Assembly: GCA_002325245.1 (NCBI GenBank)
Contig: DCRR01000011.1
Location: 93,528 to 107,196, forward strand
Direction: 5' to 3'
From: Microbacteriaceae bacterium UBA1487
GTDB taxonomy: Bacteria > Actinomycetota > Actinomycetes > Actinomycetales > Microbacteriaceae
DNA length: 13,669 nt
Below are positions 1 through 6,628 of this stretch, in pieces (position 1 is the first letter of the stretch; each line of letters starts with the position of its first letter). The notes under the pieces are model-generated. The model saw only the letters and a list, made by a program, of their open reading frames with translations, had not been told where the DNA came from and ran no database searches. The position numbers were made by a program, and so were the translations under genes.

Positions 1-506
1 CCCTCCACCCCGCGGATGTCGGTGCGCGCCATGATCAGGAAGTCCGGGTCGCGCCGGGCCGAGGCGGCGGCGCGAATGCGCTTCAGCGCCGTCTGCTCGT
101 CGACGACCTCCTTGCCGTCGAGGTGACCGCAGCGCTTCGGGTTGACCTGATCCTCGAGGTGGATGCCGGCCACACCCGCGTCCTCCATCACCTGCACCGT
201 GCGCGCGACGTTCATCGGCTCGCCGAAGCCGGTGTCGGCGTCGACCAGCGCAGGGAGGTCGGTGACCCGAGCGATCTGCGCCGCGCGGCCCGCCACCTCG
301 GTGAGCGTCGTCAGTCCGATGTCGGGAAGCCCCAGGTCGGCGCTCATCACGGCGCCCGAGATGTAGACGCCCTCGAAGCCCTTGTCCTGGATGAGCTGGG
401 CGCTCAGCGGGTTGAAGGCGCCGGGCATCCGCACCAGTTCGCCGCTGGCCAGGCGGGCGCGGAACGCGGCGCGCTTCGCGCTGGCGGTGAGGTTCGCGTG
501 CAGCAT
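1..506 (-). CDS. prpB: 2-methylisocitrate lyase PrpB, N-terminal part (gene runs off the window)
   Basis: PrpB cleaves 2-methylisocitrate to pyruvate and succinate, the last step of the cytoplasmic methylcitrate cycle. The window holds the first 168 codons of a family usually near 300 residues; the 3' end lies beyond position 1. Visible hallmarks of the isocitrate lyase/PEP mutase fold are the VDADTGFGEP stretch (residues 88-97, Mg-binding Asp residues), HLEDQ (116-120) and the catalytic loop KRCGH (124-128) with Cys126 as the expected general acid. The ATG at 506 shares one base with the prpD stop (TGATG) and has an AAGGGG ribosome site at 515-520, 8 bases upstream, so the start is well supported. 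It is translationally coupled to prpD. KRCGH together with the prpD neighbour favours methylisocitrate over isocitrate as substrate. A prpC citrate/methylcitrate synthase gene probably follows outside the window; this is inference. Confidence 0.95.
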   Translation of the reverse strand, partial: MLHANLTASAKRAAFRARLASGELVRMPGAFNPLSAQLIQDKGFEGVYISGAVMSADLGLPDIGLTTLTEVAGRAAQIARVTDLPALVDADTGFGEPMNVARTVQVMEDAGVAGIHLEDQVNPKRCGHLDGKEVVDEQTALKRIRAAASARRDPDFLIMARTDIRGVE

Positions 507-2011
507 CAGAAGAGCCCCTTCGGCGAGACGGGCAGGCCCTCGGCGACCACGTTGAGCTGGTCGAGCTCGCCGGCGCCGAGCGTCGGCAGCGCCTCAGCCG
601 CGGCCAGGAAGCGCTCGATCTCCGCGTCGGCGAGCACGCCGGCCGCGAGGGTGCGGAACTTGGCGACGTACTCGGCGCGCGCGAACGGCCGGGCGCCGAG
701 CGGATGCGCATCCGCCACTGCGATCTCGTCGACGATGCGCTCCCCGCTCACCAGCTCGATCTCGACTCGCCCGCCGAAGGCCTGCTCCTTCGGGTCGGTG
801 GAGAGATAGCGTCGCGTCCACTCCGGGTCCTCGACGGTGGTGACCTTCTGCCAGAGCTCGACCGTGTCGGCGCGCTGCGCGCGCTCGGGGGCGTAGGAGC
901 CGACGTGATCCCAGGCGCCGTCCTGCAGCGCGACGGTGAAGATGTACGGAATCGAATGGTCGAGCGTCTCGCGCGAGGCGGTCGGGTCGTACTTCTGCGG
1001 GTCGTTCGCCCCGGAGCCGATCACGTAGTGCGTGTGGTGGCTGGAGGCGAGCACGACCCGGGCGATGTTGGCGGGGTCGCGCAGCTCGGGGCGCTCGGTG
1101 CCGAGACGACGAGCCAGGTCGATCCAGGCCTGGGCCTGGTACTCGGCCGAGTGCTCCTTCGTGTACGAGTCGAGGATGGCCCGCTTGGCCTCCCCGGCCT
1201 CCGGCAGCGGGATCGTGTAGCGCGCCTCGGGGCCGCCGAGCAGCCACGCGATGACGCCGTCCTCGCCCTCCCAGATCGGCGAGGGCGAGGTCTGCCCGCG
1301 CAGCGCCCGGTCGATCGCCTCGACGGCCATCTTCCCGGCGAAGGCGGGGGCGTGCGCCTTCCAGGTGGAGATCTCGCCCTTGCGCGACTGGCGCGTGGCG
1401 GTGGTGGTGTGCAGCGCCTGGCCGATCGCCTGGTAGATCGTCTCGGGGGCGAGGCCCAGCAGGGTGCCGATGCCGGCCGCGGCGCTCGGGCCGAGGTGCG
1501 CGACGTGGTCGATCTTGTGCCGGTGCAGACTCATTCCGGTCGCGAGGTCGATCTGGATCTCGTAGCCGGTGGCAAGACCGCGCACGAGGGCGGCGCCGTC
1601 GCTGCCGACGTGCTGCGCGACGGCGAGCACGGGCGGGATGTTGTCACCGGGGTGCGAGTACTCCTCGGCGAGGTAGGTGTCGTGGTAGTCGAGTTCGCGC
1701 ACGGCGACGCCGTTCGCCCAGGCAGCCCACTCGGGGCTGTGCTTGCTGGCCACCCCGAAGACCGAGGCGCCGGAGCCCCCGGGGGTGGGCTGGTGCGCGA
1801 GCGCCTGCCCGCGCGCGCTCGTCACCGGCGCGCGTCCGAGCGACGCGACCGCGACGGAGGCGTTGTCGATGACACGGTTGATCACCATGTCGGTGACCTC
1901 GGCGCTCACCTCGACCGGGTCGACCGCGACTTCGGCGATCTTCCACGCCAGCTGCTCCTCCCGGGGCAGCGGCTCCGAGCTCTTGTAGGTGCGAACGAGG
2001 TGATTCTTCAC
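506..2011 (-). CDS. prpD: 2-methylcitrate dehydratase PrpD (MmgE/PrpD family)
   Basis: PrpD dehydrates 2-methylcitrate in propionyl-CoA breakdown, in the cytoplasm and without an Fe-S cluster. The product is 501 residues, normal for the family. The helical MmgE/PrpD core is clear: ELDYHDTYLAEEYSHPGDN (residues 106-124) carries the conserved Asp/His-rich segment, followed by a glycine/alanine-rich helical region and a long stretch containing QSRKGEISTWKAHAPAFAG that matches the family. The C-terminal part, with GGRVEIELVSGERIVDEI, forms the usual second domain. The start is GTG at 2011, overlapping the regulator's stop by four bases (GTGA), with AGGAG at 2020-2024, 8 bases upstream. It is the middle gene of the gntR-prpD-prpB operon and should respond to the palindrome upstream of the regulator. 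No frame damage is visible. Confidence 0.96.
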   Translation of the reverse strand: MKNHLVRTYKSSEPLPREEQLAWKIAEVAVDPVEVSAEVTDMVINRVIDNASVAVASLGRAPVTSARGQALAHQPTPGGSGASVFGVASKHSPEWAAWANGVAVRELDYHDTYLAEEYSHPGDNIPPVLAVAQHVGSDGAALVRGLATGYEIQIDLATGMSLHRHKIDHVAHLGPSAAAGIGTLLGLAPETIYQAIGQALHTTTATRQSRKGEISTWKAHAPAFAGKMAVEAIDRALRGQTSPSPIWEGEDGVIAWLLGGPEARYTIPLPEAGEAKRAILDSYTKEHSAEYQAQAWIDLARRLGTERPELRDPANIARVVLASSHHTHYVIGSGANDPQKYDPTASRETLDHSIPYIFTVALQDGAWDHVGSYAPERAQRADTVELWQKVTTVEDPEWTRRYLSTDPKEQAFGGRVEIELVSGERIVDEIAVADAHPLGARPFARAEYVAKFRTLAAGVLADAEIERFLAAAEALPTLGAGELDQLNVVAEGLPVSPKGLF

Positions 2012-2664
2012 GCGGGGGTCTCCTGTCGGTCTCGCACGGCCAGCGTCGCGAGGATGGTGGTGAGGGCATGGCGCAGGTGCGCCGACACGGCGGAGGCGGC
2101 GAGCGCCTCGTCGCCGTCACGAATGGCTTCGCAGATGAGGCGATGCTCGCTCGCCGAGCGACGCAGGCGCTCCGCGTTGTCGGCAGCCATGCGGCGGGCG
2201 CGCGCGAGGTGGGCACGCACGGCGTCGAGGCTGGCGGCGAAGGCCGGGTTCTCGATCGCGACGGCGAGCGCCTGGTCGAATTCGGCGATCAGCGCGTAAT
2301 ACGAGTCGATATCTCCCGCGTCGAGCAGCCCCGTGGCGCGGTCGAAGCGCTCGGCGAGATCGGCGAAGACAGCGCCGTCGCGGCGGCGCGCCGCCAGCTT
2401 GGCGGCGTGCGTCTCGAGCGCCTCGCGCAGCTCGAAGTAGCCGCGCACGCTGTGCTCGGAGACGTCGGAGACGATCGCGGTGCGGCCGCGTGTGGTGTCG
2501 ACGAAGCCTTCGACGGCGAGACGGGCGAGCGCGGCGCGCAGCGGGGTGCGCGAGACGCCGAGTCGCTCGGCGAGCTCGATCTCGCTGAGCGGAGTGCCGG
2601 GGCGCAGGCGCCAGGCGAGGATGTCTCCCCGCAGCGCCTCGTAGGCCCGATCGCTCGCACGCAC
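2008..2664 (-). CDS. GntR-family transcriptional regulator, FadR/FCD subfamily; probable regulator of the prp operon
   Basis: The 218-residue product has an N-terminal winged helix-turn-helix (about 5-70), with IELAERLGVSRTPLRAAL (29-46) as the recognition region, and an all-helical FCD effector domain (about 75-205). FCD domains usually bind a metal and a carboxylate through an Asp, a His in a D-x-x-[FL]-H motif, and two later His residues. His174 and His196 fit the later ones, but the first motif reads IAEFDQ (126-131) and lacks both the usual Asp and the His, so the ligand pocket may differ. The start is GTG at 2664, chosen because a TACAGT hexamer lies exactly 6 bases upstream, suggesting a leaderless mRNA. 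It is first in the operon, overlapping prpD by 4 bases. A role in sensing a propionate or methylcitrate-cycle intermediate is inferred from position; GntR-type regulators of prp genes are known in other bacteria. Confidence 0.9.
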   Translation of the reverse strand: MRASDRAYEALRGDILAWRLRPGTPLSEIELAERLGVSRTPLRAALARLAVEGFVDTTRGRTAIVSDVSEHSVRGYFELREALETHAAKLAARRRDGAVFADLAERFDRATGLLDAGDIDSYYALIAEFDQALAVAIENPAFAASLDAVRAHLARARRMAADNAERLRRSASEHRLICEAIRDGDEALAASAVSAHLRHALTTILATLAVRDRQETPA

Positions 2665-2670
2665 GGGCCC

Positions 2671-2676
2671 ACTGTA
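2671..2676 (-). promoter_or_regulatory. Putative -10 box of the gntR-prpDB operon
   Basis: On the minus strand the hexamer reads TACAGT (TAnnnT) and is followed by six bases, then the GTG start at 2664. Transcription would begin at or next to the start codon, giving a leaderless mRNA. No TTGACA-like -35 is present; the palindrome at 2685-2710 occupies that place. Confidence 0.55.
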
Positions 2677-2684
2677 CGCCGCTT

Positions 2685-2710
2685 CCCCGGTTCTGTATAC
2701 AGAATCGGGG
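2685..2710. promoter_or_regulatory. Palindromic operator, probable binding site of the adjacent GntR regulator
   Basis: The core TTCTGTATACAGAA (2691-2704) is a perfect 14-bp palindrome. Including the CCCCG/CGGGG flanks the symmetry extends over 26 bp with a single mismatched pair (2690/2705). TGTATACA-type cores are typical of FadR/FCD GntR regulators. The site is centred about 21 bases upstream of the proposed -10 box of gntR, so it covers the -35 region and binding should block RNA polymerase. Autorepression of gntR-prpDB, relieved by a pathway metabolite, is the inferred logic. Confidence 0.75.
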
Positions 2711-2730
2711 CTTTCAGGCGCTCATAGTGG

Positions 2731-2746
2731 CGAAAGGCGGCTTTCG
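2731..2746. other. Small inverted repeat between the rhodanese gene and the prp operon
   Basis: CGAAAG (2731-2736) and CTTTCG (2741-2746) form a perfect 6-bp stem with a GCGG loop. It lies 35-50 bases after the rhodanese stop codon and upstream of the operator. It has no T run on the minus strand, so it is at best a weak terminator; a second regulatory site is possible. Confidence 0.3.
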
Positions 2747-2780
2747 GGATACATTTGCGGGCCGACCGCCCGTCGCGGGC

Positions 2781-3230
2781 TCAGCAGTCGCAGGAGATCG
2801 CGCCCGCGCCCGCCGTCGCGCGCGGCCCGGTCAGCTCGTCCACCGGACGCGTGATGTCGCCGGATTCGTCCACCGTCGGCAGCCCCTCACGCGCCCAGTA
2901 CTCGAAGCCGCCGATCATCTCGCGCACCTCGAAAGCCAGCCGGCTCAGCTCGAGCGCCGCCTTGGTCGAGCCGTTGCAGCCCGGGCTCCAGCAGTAGACG
3001 ACCACCGGCACCTCGCGGGGGAGCACGTCGAGCGCGCGGGACGCGACGTCCTGCCGCGGCAGGTGGATCGCGCCGACCGCGCGACCCTGGCGCCACGCGA
3101 CCTCATTCCGGACGTCCACGAAGCTCAGCGCCTCGCCCGCCTCCAGGGACGCCTGCACATCCGAGGGGTCGGTCTCGAAACGGAGCTTGGCGGCGAAGTG
3201 ATCGACGGCGGTCTGCTGTGCGGGAGTCAT
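2781..3230 (-). CDS. Single-domain rhodanese-like protein with a Cys-Asp-Cys tail
   Basis: The 149-residue product is one rhodanese domain (about 22-125). FVDVRNEVAW (37-46) is the conserved rhodanese strand and helix, GAIHLP (53-58) follows, and VVVYCWSPGCNGSTKAA (76-92) is the active-site loop with Cys80 as the expected persulfide-carrying residue. A second cysteine, Cys85, sits inside the loop, and the protein ends SCDC (146-149), giving two further cysteines. The loop lacks the CxxGxR pattern of many thiosulfate sulfurtransferases, so the natural acceptor or donor is unclear. The ATG at 3230 was preferred over an in-frame upstream ATG at 3323 because the rhodanese homology begins later and a TACGCT hexamer ends 6 bases before it. 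No signal peptide is seen, so a cytoplasmic site is likely. It diverges from a sulfite-oxidase-family gene; a link through sulfur chemistry is speculative. Confidence 0.88.
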   Translation of the reverse strand: MTPAQQTAVDHFAAKLRFETDPSDVQASLEAGEALSFVDVRNEVAWRQGRAVGAIHLPRQDVASRALDVLPREVPVVVYCWSPGCNGSTKAALELSRLAFEVREMIGGFEYWAREGLPTVDESGDITRPVDELTGPRATAGAGAISCDC

Positions 3231-3236
3231 GGTGCG

Positions 3237-3242
3237 AGCGTA
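3237..3242 (-). promoter_or_regulatory. Putative -10 box of the rhodanese gene (leaderless)
   Basis: The minus strand reads TACGCT, then CGCACC, then the ATG at 3230. The TAnnnT pattern with a 6-base gap to the start codon is that of a leaderless transcript. No clear -35 is seen. Confidence 0.45.
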
Positions 3243-3335
3243 CGAACCGCGACGCCTCCCCTTCCACCGATCCACCGCCAGCGATACGGGATATTCCGCC
3301 ATCGCGCGACCCGGCTGAATCATAGAAACGCAACC

Positions 3336-3341
3336 TAGTCT
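3336..3341 (+). promoter_or_regulatory. Putative -10 box of the molybdoenzyme gene (leaderless)
   Basis: TAGTCT is followed by GAGAAA and the GTG start at 3348. The spacing of 6 bases suggests transcription starts at the start codon. No clear -35 is seen. The purine-rich GAGAAA directly abutting the start is too close to be a normal ribosome site. Confidence 0.5.
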
Positions 3342-3347
3342 GAGAAA

Positions 3348-4916
3348 GTGCGCACCCAGGCCCGCTCCTCCGTCGCTCCGCCCGCAGTTCTGTCCGCGAT
3401 CGCAGGTGTCGCCGCCGGCGTCGCGGCCGCGGGTGCGGGCGAGCTCACCGCCGCCCTGCTCGTCCCGACCGGCAGCCCGTTCACGGTCGTCGGAGCCGCC
3501 GCGATCGACCTGGCGCCGACGTGGGCGAAAGACGCCGCGATCGCACTGTTCGGCACCGCCGACAAGATCGCACTGCTCGTCGGCATCGGGCTGGTCGTCG
3601 CGGCGTTGGCGGGGCTGGCAGGCGTGATCGAAAGCCGTCGCCCGCCGCTCGGACGGGCGCTGTTCGGCGTCGCCGCCGTTCTCGGCGTCGCCGCGGCCGT
3701 CACCCGGGCCGATGCCGGACTGCTGTCACCCGTTCCCTCCGCCGTCGCCGGGGTGGTCGGATCGATCGCCCTCGTGATGCTGCTGCGCAAGCGTCCCGAG
3801 CAGCCCGGTGCGCCCGCCGCGTCTTCTGCGGGATCCACCGCCGGACTGAGCCGCCGGGGGTTCCTCGGGTGGTCGGCGGGGACGGCTGCCGTGGGTGCCC
3901 TCGCGACCTTCGGCGCCAATGCGCTGCAGGCCGCCACCCGCACCGCCACCACCGTGCGCGAGGCGCTCACCCTGCCGAGCGCCGCATCGACCGCCGCTCC
4001 CGTGCCGACGGGGGCCGAGCTCGGCATCGACGGCCTCGCTCCCGTGATCACCCCGAACGAGCTGTTCTATCGAATCGACACCGCGCTGCGGGTGCCGCAG
4101 ATCGACACCGCCGAGTGGAGCCTGCGCATTCACGGTCTCGTCGACGAGCCCTTCGAGCTGACCTGGGACGAGCTCGTGGCACTGCCGCTCGAAGAGTCGT
4201 TCACGACACTGATGTGCGTCTCGAACGAGGTCGGCGGCGGGCTGATCGGCAACGCCAAGTGGCTCGGGTATCCGATCCGCGAGCTTCTGGCTCGTGCGAA
4301 GCCGCAGGCCGGCGCTGACATGGTGCTCTCGAAGAGCATCGACGGCTGGACGGCCAGCTCTCCCTTGGGCGTGCTGCAGGACGCCGAGCGCAACTCGGTG
4401 CTCGCGATCGGGATGAACGACGAGCCGCTCCCGACGGAGCACGGCTACCCTGCGCGCCTCGTCGTGCCGGGGCTCTACGGCTACGTCTCGGCCACCAAAT
4501 GGGTGACCGAGCTCAAGGTGACCCGGTTCGCCGACCAGACCGCCTACTGGACGGACCGCGGGTGGAGCGCCGAGGGTCCGGTGAAGCTCTCCAGCCGCAT
4601 CGACGTGCCCTCCAGCGGACGTACCGTCGAGGCCGGCACCGTCACGATCGCGGGCGTCGCCTGGGATCAGCACACCGGAATCGCCGCCGTGCACGTGCAG
4701 ATCGACGGAGGCGATTGGCAGCCCGCCGAACTCGCCACCGCGATCTCGATCGACACCTGGGTGCAGTGGCGACTCGAATGGCAGGCGACGACCGGCGACC
4801 ACGACATCCGCGTGCGAGCCACGAGCGTCGACGGCGAGGTGCAGACGGAGGACATTCAGGGGGTCATTCCCGACGGGGCGACCGGCCTGCACGAGATCGT
4901 CGTCCGCGTCGCCTGA
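3348..4916 (+). CDS. Membrane-anchored sulfite-oxidase-family molybdopterin oxidoreductase with internal Tat motif
   Basis: The 522-residue product starts with four hydrophobic segments (roughly 13-38, 70-95, 103-119 and 130-147). A twin-arginine motif, SRRGFLG (168-174), then precedes a fifth segment (about 174-195). Residues 225-395 form the oxidoreductase molybdopterin-binding domain; TTLMCVSNEVGG (286-297) holds Cys290, the expected molybdenum ligand, and LVVPGLYGYVSATKWV (371-386) is a further conserved stretch. Residues 415-522 form the Ig-like dimerisation domain of sulfite oxidases. The layout matches the actinobacterial molybdoproteins known to insert their first helices by Sec and pass the last helix and cofactor domain through Tat, so the catalytic part should lie outside the membrane. 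The electron acceptor and substrate cannot be read from sequence; sulfite is a candidate, but methionine-sulfoxide reductase-type chemistry (MsrP/YedY) is also possible. The GTG start lies 6 bases after a TAGTCT hexamer. Confidence 0.92.
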   Translation: MRTQARSSVAPPAVLSAIAGVAAGVAAAGAGELTAALLVPTGSPFTVVGAAAIDLAPTWAKDAAIALFGTADKIALLVGIGLVVAALAGLAGVIESRRPPLGRALFGVAAVLGVAAAVTRADAGLLSPVPSAVAGVVGSIALVMLLRKRPEQPGAPAASSAGSTAGLSRRGFLGWSAGTAAVGALATFGANALQAATRTATTVREALTLPSAASTAAPVPTGAELGIDGLAPVITPNELFYRIDTALRVPQIDTAEWSLRIHGLVDEPFELTWDELVALPLEESFTTLMCVSNEVGGGLIGNAKWLGYPIRELLARAKPQAGADMVLSKSIDGWTASSPLGVLQDAERNSVLAIGMNDEPLPTEHGYPARLVVPGLYGYVSATKWVTELKVTRFADQTAYWTDRGWSAEGPVKLSSRIDVPSSGRTVEAGTVTIAGVAWDQHTGIAAVHVQIDGGDWQPAELATAISIDTWVQWRLEWQATTGDHDIRVRATSVDGEVQTEDIQGVIPDGATGLHEIVVRVA

Positions 4917-4933
4917 CCGGCATCTCGACCAGT

Positions 4934-4950
4934 AACCGGTTCGGACGGTT
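4934..4950. terminator. Weak inverted repeat between convergent genes
   Basis: AACCG (4934-4938) and CGGTT (4946-4950) can pair around a 7-base loop, between the molybdoenzyme stop (4916) and the end of the lysE-type gene, whose TAA overlaps the right arm. The stem is short with no T run, so a role as a shared terminator is a weak guess. Nothing else is seen in this 32-base gap. Confidence 0.2.
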
Positions 4951-5590
4951 ATGCCGTCACGCCCGCGAACGCGAGCGTGCCGCCCAGTCCGATCATCATG
5001 ACGCCGCCCACCGCGCCCAGGTTCGCGATGCGCGACGGTGACTTCGCGAACCAGTCGCGCGCCGAGCCCGCGGCGATCGCCCACGCGGAGTCGGAGATGA
5101 CCGCGAGCGCGAAGAAGATGAACCCGAAGACGAGCATCTGAAGCCACGCCGGCCCCGCGCTCGCGACCACGAACTGCGGGAGCACCGCGACGAAGAACGC
5201 GATCGTCTTCGGATTGGTGAGGCCGACGACGAAGCCCTCGCCGAGCAGTCGCCGCCGCGAGCGGGAGACCGCGGCGCCCTCCAGGAGCGCCGCACCGTTG
5301 CGATGCCGGTGGCGGATCGCCTGCGCGCCCAGATAGACCAAGTACGTCGCACCGACGACCTTGATGATCGTGAACAGCAGCACCGACTGCACGATGATCG
5401 CGCCCAGGCCGACCGCCACCGCGACGATGAGCGGGATCAGTCCGACCGCGTTGCCCACCACGCTGAGCACGCCGCCGCGACGCCCGAGCGCGAGCGCCCT
5501 TCCCACGCTGAAGAGCACGCTGGGGCCGGGGATCACGATCAGCACGAGAGCGGCGAGGGAGAAGGCGACCAGGTGCGGCCAATCGGGCAT
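4949..5590 (-). CDS. LysE/RhtB-family exporter
   Basis: The 213-residue product is an integral membrane protein of the LysE/RhtB family, which exports amino acids and derivatives. About six hydrophobic segments are visible (near 8-28, 42-62, 68-90, 118-142, 148-175 and 190-210). Family hallmarks are IPGPSVLFSVGRALALGRRG (20-39), with the PGP motif after helix 1, and GLTNPKTIAFFVAVLPQF (123-140), with the conserved NPK(T/A). The ATG at 5590 was chosen over the in-frame ATG at 5614 because a TAATCT hexamer ends 7 bases before it and the PGP motif then falls at its usual distance from the N-terminus. The substrate cannot be assigned; family members export lysine, threonine, homoserine, cysteine derivatives and others. 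It stands alone, convergent with the molybdoenzyme and divergent from the aldo/keto reductase, with no LysG-type regulator nearby. Confidence 0.9.
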   Translation of the reverse strand: MPDWPHLVAFSLAALVLIVIPGPSVLFSVGRALALGRRGGVLSVVGNAVGLIPLIVAVAVGLGAIIVQSVLLFTIIKVVGATYLVYLGAQAIRHRHRNGAALLEGAAVSRSRRRLLGEGFVVGLTNPKTIAFFVAVLPQFVVASAGPAWLQMLVFGFIFFALAVISDSAWAIAAGSARDWFAKSPSRIANLGAVGGVMMIGLGGTLAFAGVTA

Positions 5591-5597
5591 AGCGCTG

Positions 5598-5603
5598 AGA
5601 TTA
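5598..5603 (-). promoter_or_regulatory. Putative -10 box of the lysE-type gene (leaderless)
   Basis: The minus strand reads TAATCT, then seven bases, then the ATG at 5590. The same TAATCT hexamer is found in front of the tRNA-Leu in this window. No convincing -35 is seen. Confidence 0.5.
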
Positions 5604-5646
5604 CCCCCGCGCAAGAACTGTTCCGGCGCACTTCGACACGGCGCGA

Positions 5647-5652
5647 TACCGT
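5647..5652 (+). promoter_or_regulatory. Putative -10 box of the aldo/keto reductase gene (leaderless)
   Basis: TACCGT is followed by CGAATC and the GTG at 5659. The 6-base spacing again predicts a leaderless mRNA. The gap between the divergent start codons is only 68 bases, so the two promoters must overlap or sit back to back. Confidence 0.45.
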
Positions 5653-5658
5653 CGAATC

Positions 5659-6594
5659 GTGAACGAGAACACGGCGTCGCGGATCGGTCTCGGGCTGGCC
5701 GCGATCGGTCGCCCCGCCTACATCACGAGCGGGCGCCACCGCGACCTCGGCGACCCGGCCGAGCGCACCATCGACGGCATGCGGCGGCGCGCGCACGAGC
5801 TGATGGAGGCCGCGTGGGAGTCAGGCATCCGGTACTTCGATGCGGCCCGCTCCTACGGCGACGCGGAGGGCTTCCTCGGCTCGTGGGTCGCCCGGCACGC
5901 GGGGCGGCGCGAGAAGCTCACGATCGGCTCCAAGTGGGGCTATGAGTACGTCGGCAACTGGCAGATGGACGCCCCGCAGCACGAGCGCAAAGAGCACTCG
6001 CTCGCGATGTTCGATCGGCAGTGGCCGCACTCGGTGGCCGCGCTCGGCACGCATCCCGACCTCTACCTGATCCACTCGGTGACCCCCGAGAGCCCTGCGC
6101 TCTCCGACGCGCCGCTGCTGAACGCGCTGCGTCGCCTGGCCGACGACGGGGTGCGCGTCGGCATCTCGACGAGCGGGCCCGAGCAGGGCGCCGTGATCGA
6201 GCGTGCTCTCGCCGTGGCCGATTCGCCGTTCTCGGTCGTGCAGGCGACCTGGAATGTGCTGGAGCCCTCCGCCGGCCCCGCGCTCGCGCACGCCGACGCG
6301 AGCGGGTGGCTGGTCGTCGTGAAGGAGGCGCTCGCCAACGGGCGTCTCGTCGAGCCCGGCTCGGCCACCGCGCGGCTGGCCGAGGCCGACGACCAGCGCG
6401 CGGACGCCTTCGCGATCGGCGCGGTGCTCGCCCAGCCCTGGGCCGACATCGTGCTGAGCGGCGCGGTCACGGTGGGCCAGCTGCACTCGAACCTCGCCGC
6501 GCGCGCGCCCGGCGCCTCCGCGGACGACCTCGCCGCCCTCGCGCTCGACCCGGCCCAGTACTGGTCGGAGCGCTCGGCGAGAGACTGGGCGTAG
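5659..6594 (+). CDS. Aldo/keto reductase family oxidoreductase
   Basis: The 311-residue cytoplasmic product is a TIM-barrel aldo/keto reductase, a family that reduces aldehydes and ketones with NAD(P)H. The opening GLGLAAIGRP (10-19) is the first barrel strand. The catalytic tetrad can be placed: Asp61 and Tyr66 in YFDAARSYGDAE (59-70), Lys92 in TIGSKWGY (88-95), and His139 in LYLIHS (135-140). GVRVGISTSGP and the later IVLSGAVTVGQLHSNL segment correspond to the strands that hold the cofactor. The length is normal for bacterial members of the group that includes L-galactose dehydrogenase-like and YajO/IolS-like enzymes. The substrate is not predictable. The GTG start follows a TACCGT hexamer by 6 bases. 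The transporter gene begins 34 bases downstream on the same strand, so co-transcription is possible, though a functional link is unproven. Confidence 0.9.
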   Translation: MNENTASRIGLGLAAIGRPAYITSGRHRDLGDPAERTIDGMRRRAHELMEAAWESGIRYFDAARSYGDAEGFLGSWVARHAGRREKLTIGSKWGYEYVGNWQMDAPQHERKEHSLAMFDRQWPHSVAALGTHPDLYLIHSVTPESPALSDAPLLNALRRLADDGVRVGISTSGPEQGAVIERALAVADSPFSVVQATWNVLEPSAGPALAHADASGWLVVVKEALANGRLVEPGSATARLAEADDQRADAFAIGAVLAQPWADIVLSGAVTVGQLHSNLAARAPGASADDLAALALDPAQYWSERSARDWA

Positions 6595-6615
6595 CGCTCG
6601 GAGCATTCCTCAGGC

Positions 6616-6621
6616 CAGACT
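6616..6621 (+). promoter_or_regulatory. Possible -10 box of the BASS-family transporter gene
   Basis: CAGACT lies 7 bases before the ATG at 6629, matching the A and final T of TAnnnT but not the first base. With no ribosome site visible before this ATG, a leaderless start is possible; read-through from the reductase gene is the alternative. Confidence 0.25.
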
Positions 6622-6628
6622 GTGGGCC

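Noticed and set aside
704..2299. 531-codon plus-strand open frame opposite prpD and gntR
   Set aside because: Shadow of the opposite strand: no recognisable domains, low-complexity composition, and both underlying genes are strongly supported.
3231..3323. Upstream in-frame ATG extending the rhodanese by 31 residues
   Set aside because: The extension has no family similarity and would include the proposed TACGCT promoter; the ATG at 3230 fits the leaderless pattern.
3726..5582. Very long minus-strand open frame (618 codons) opposite the molybdoenzyme gene
   Set aside because: Its translation is Arg/Gly/Ala-rich with no family resemblance and it runs antisense to two clear genes; such frames are common in high-GC DNA.
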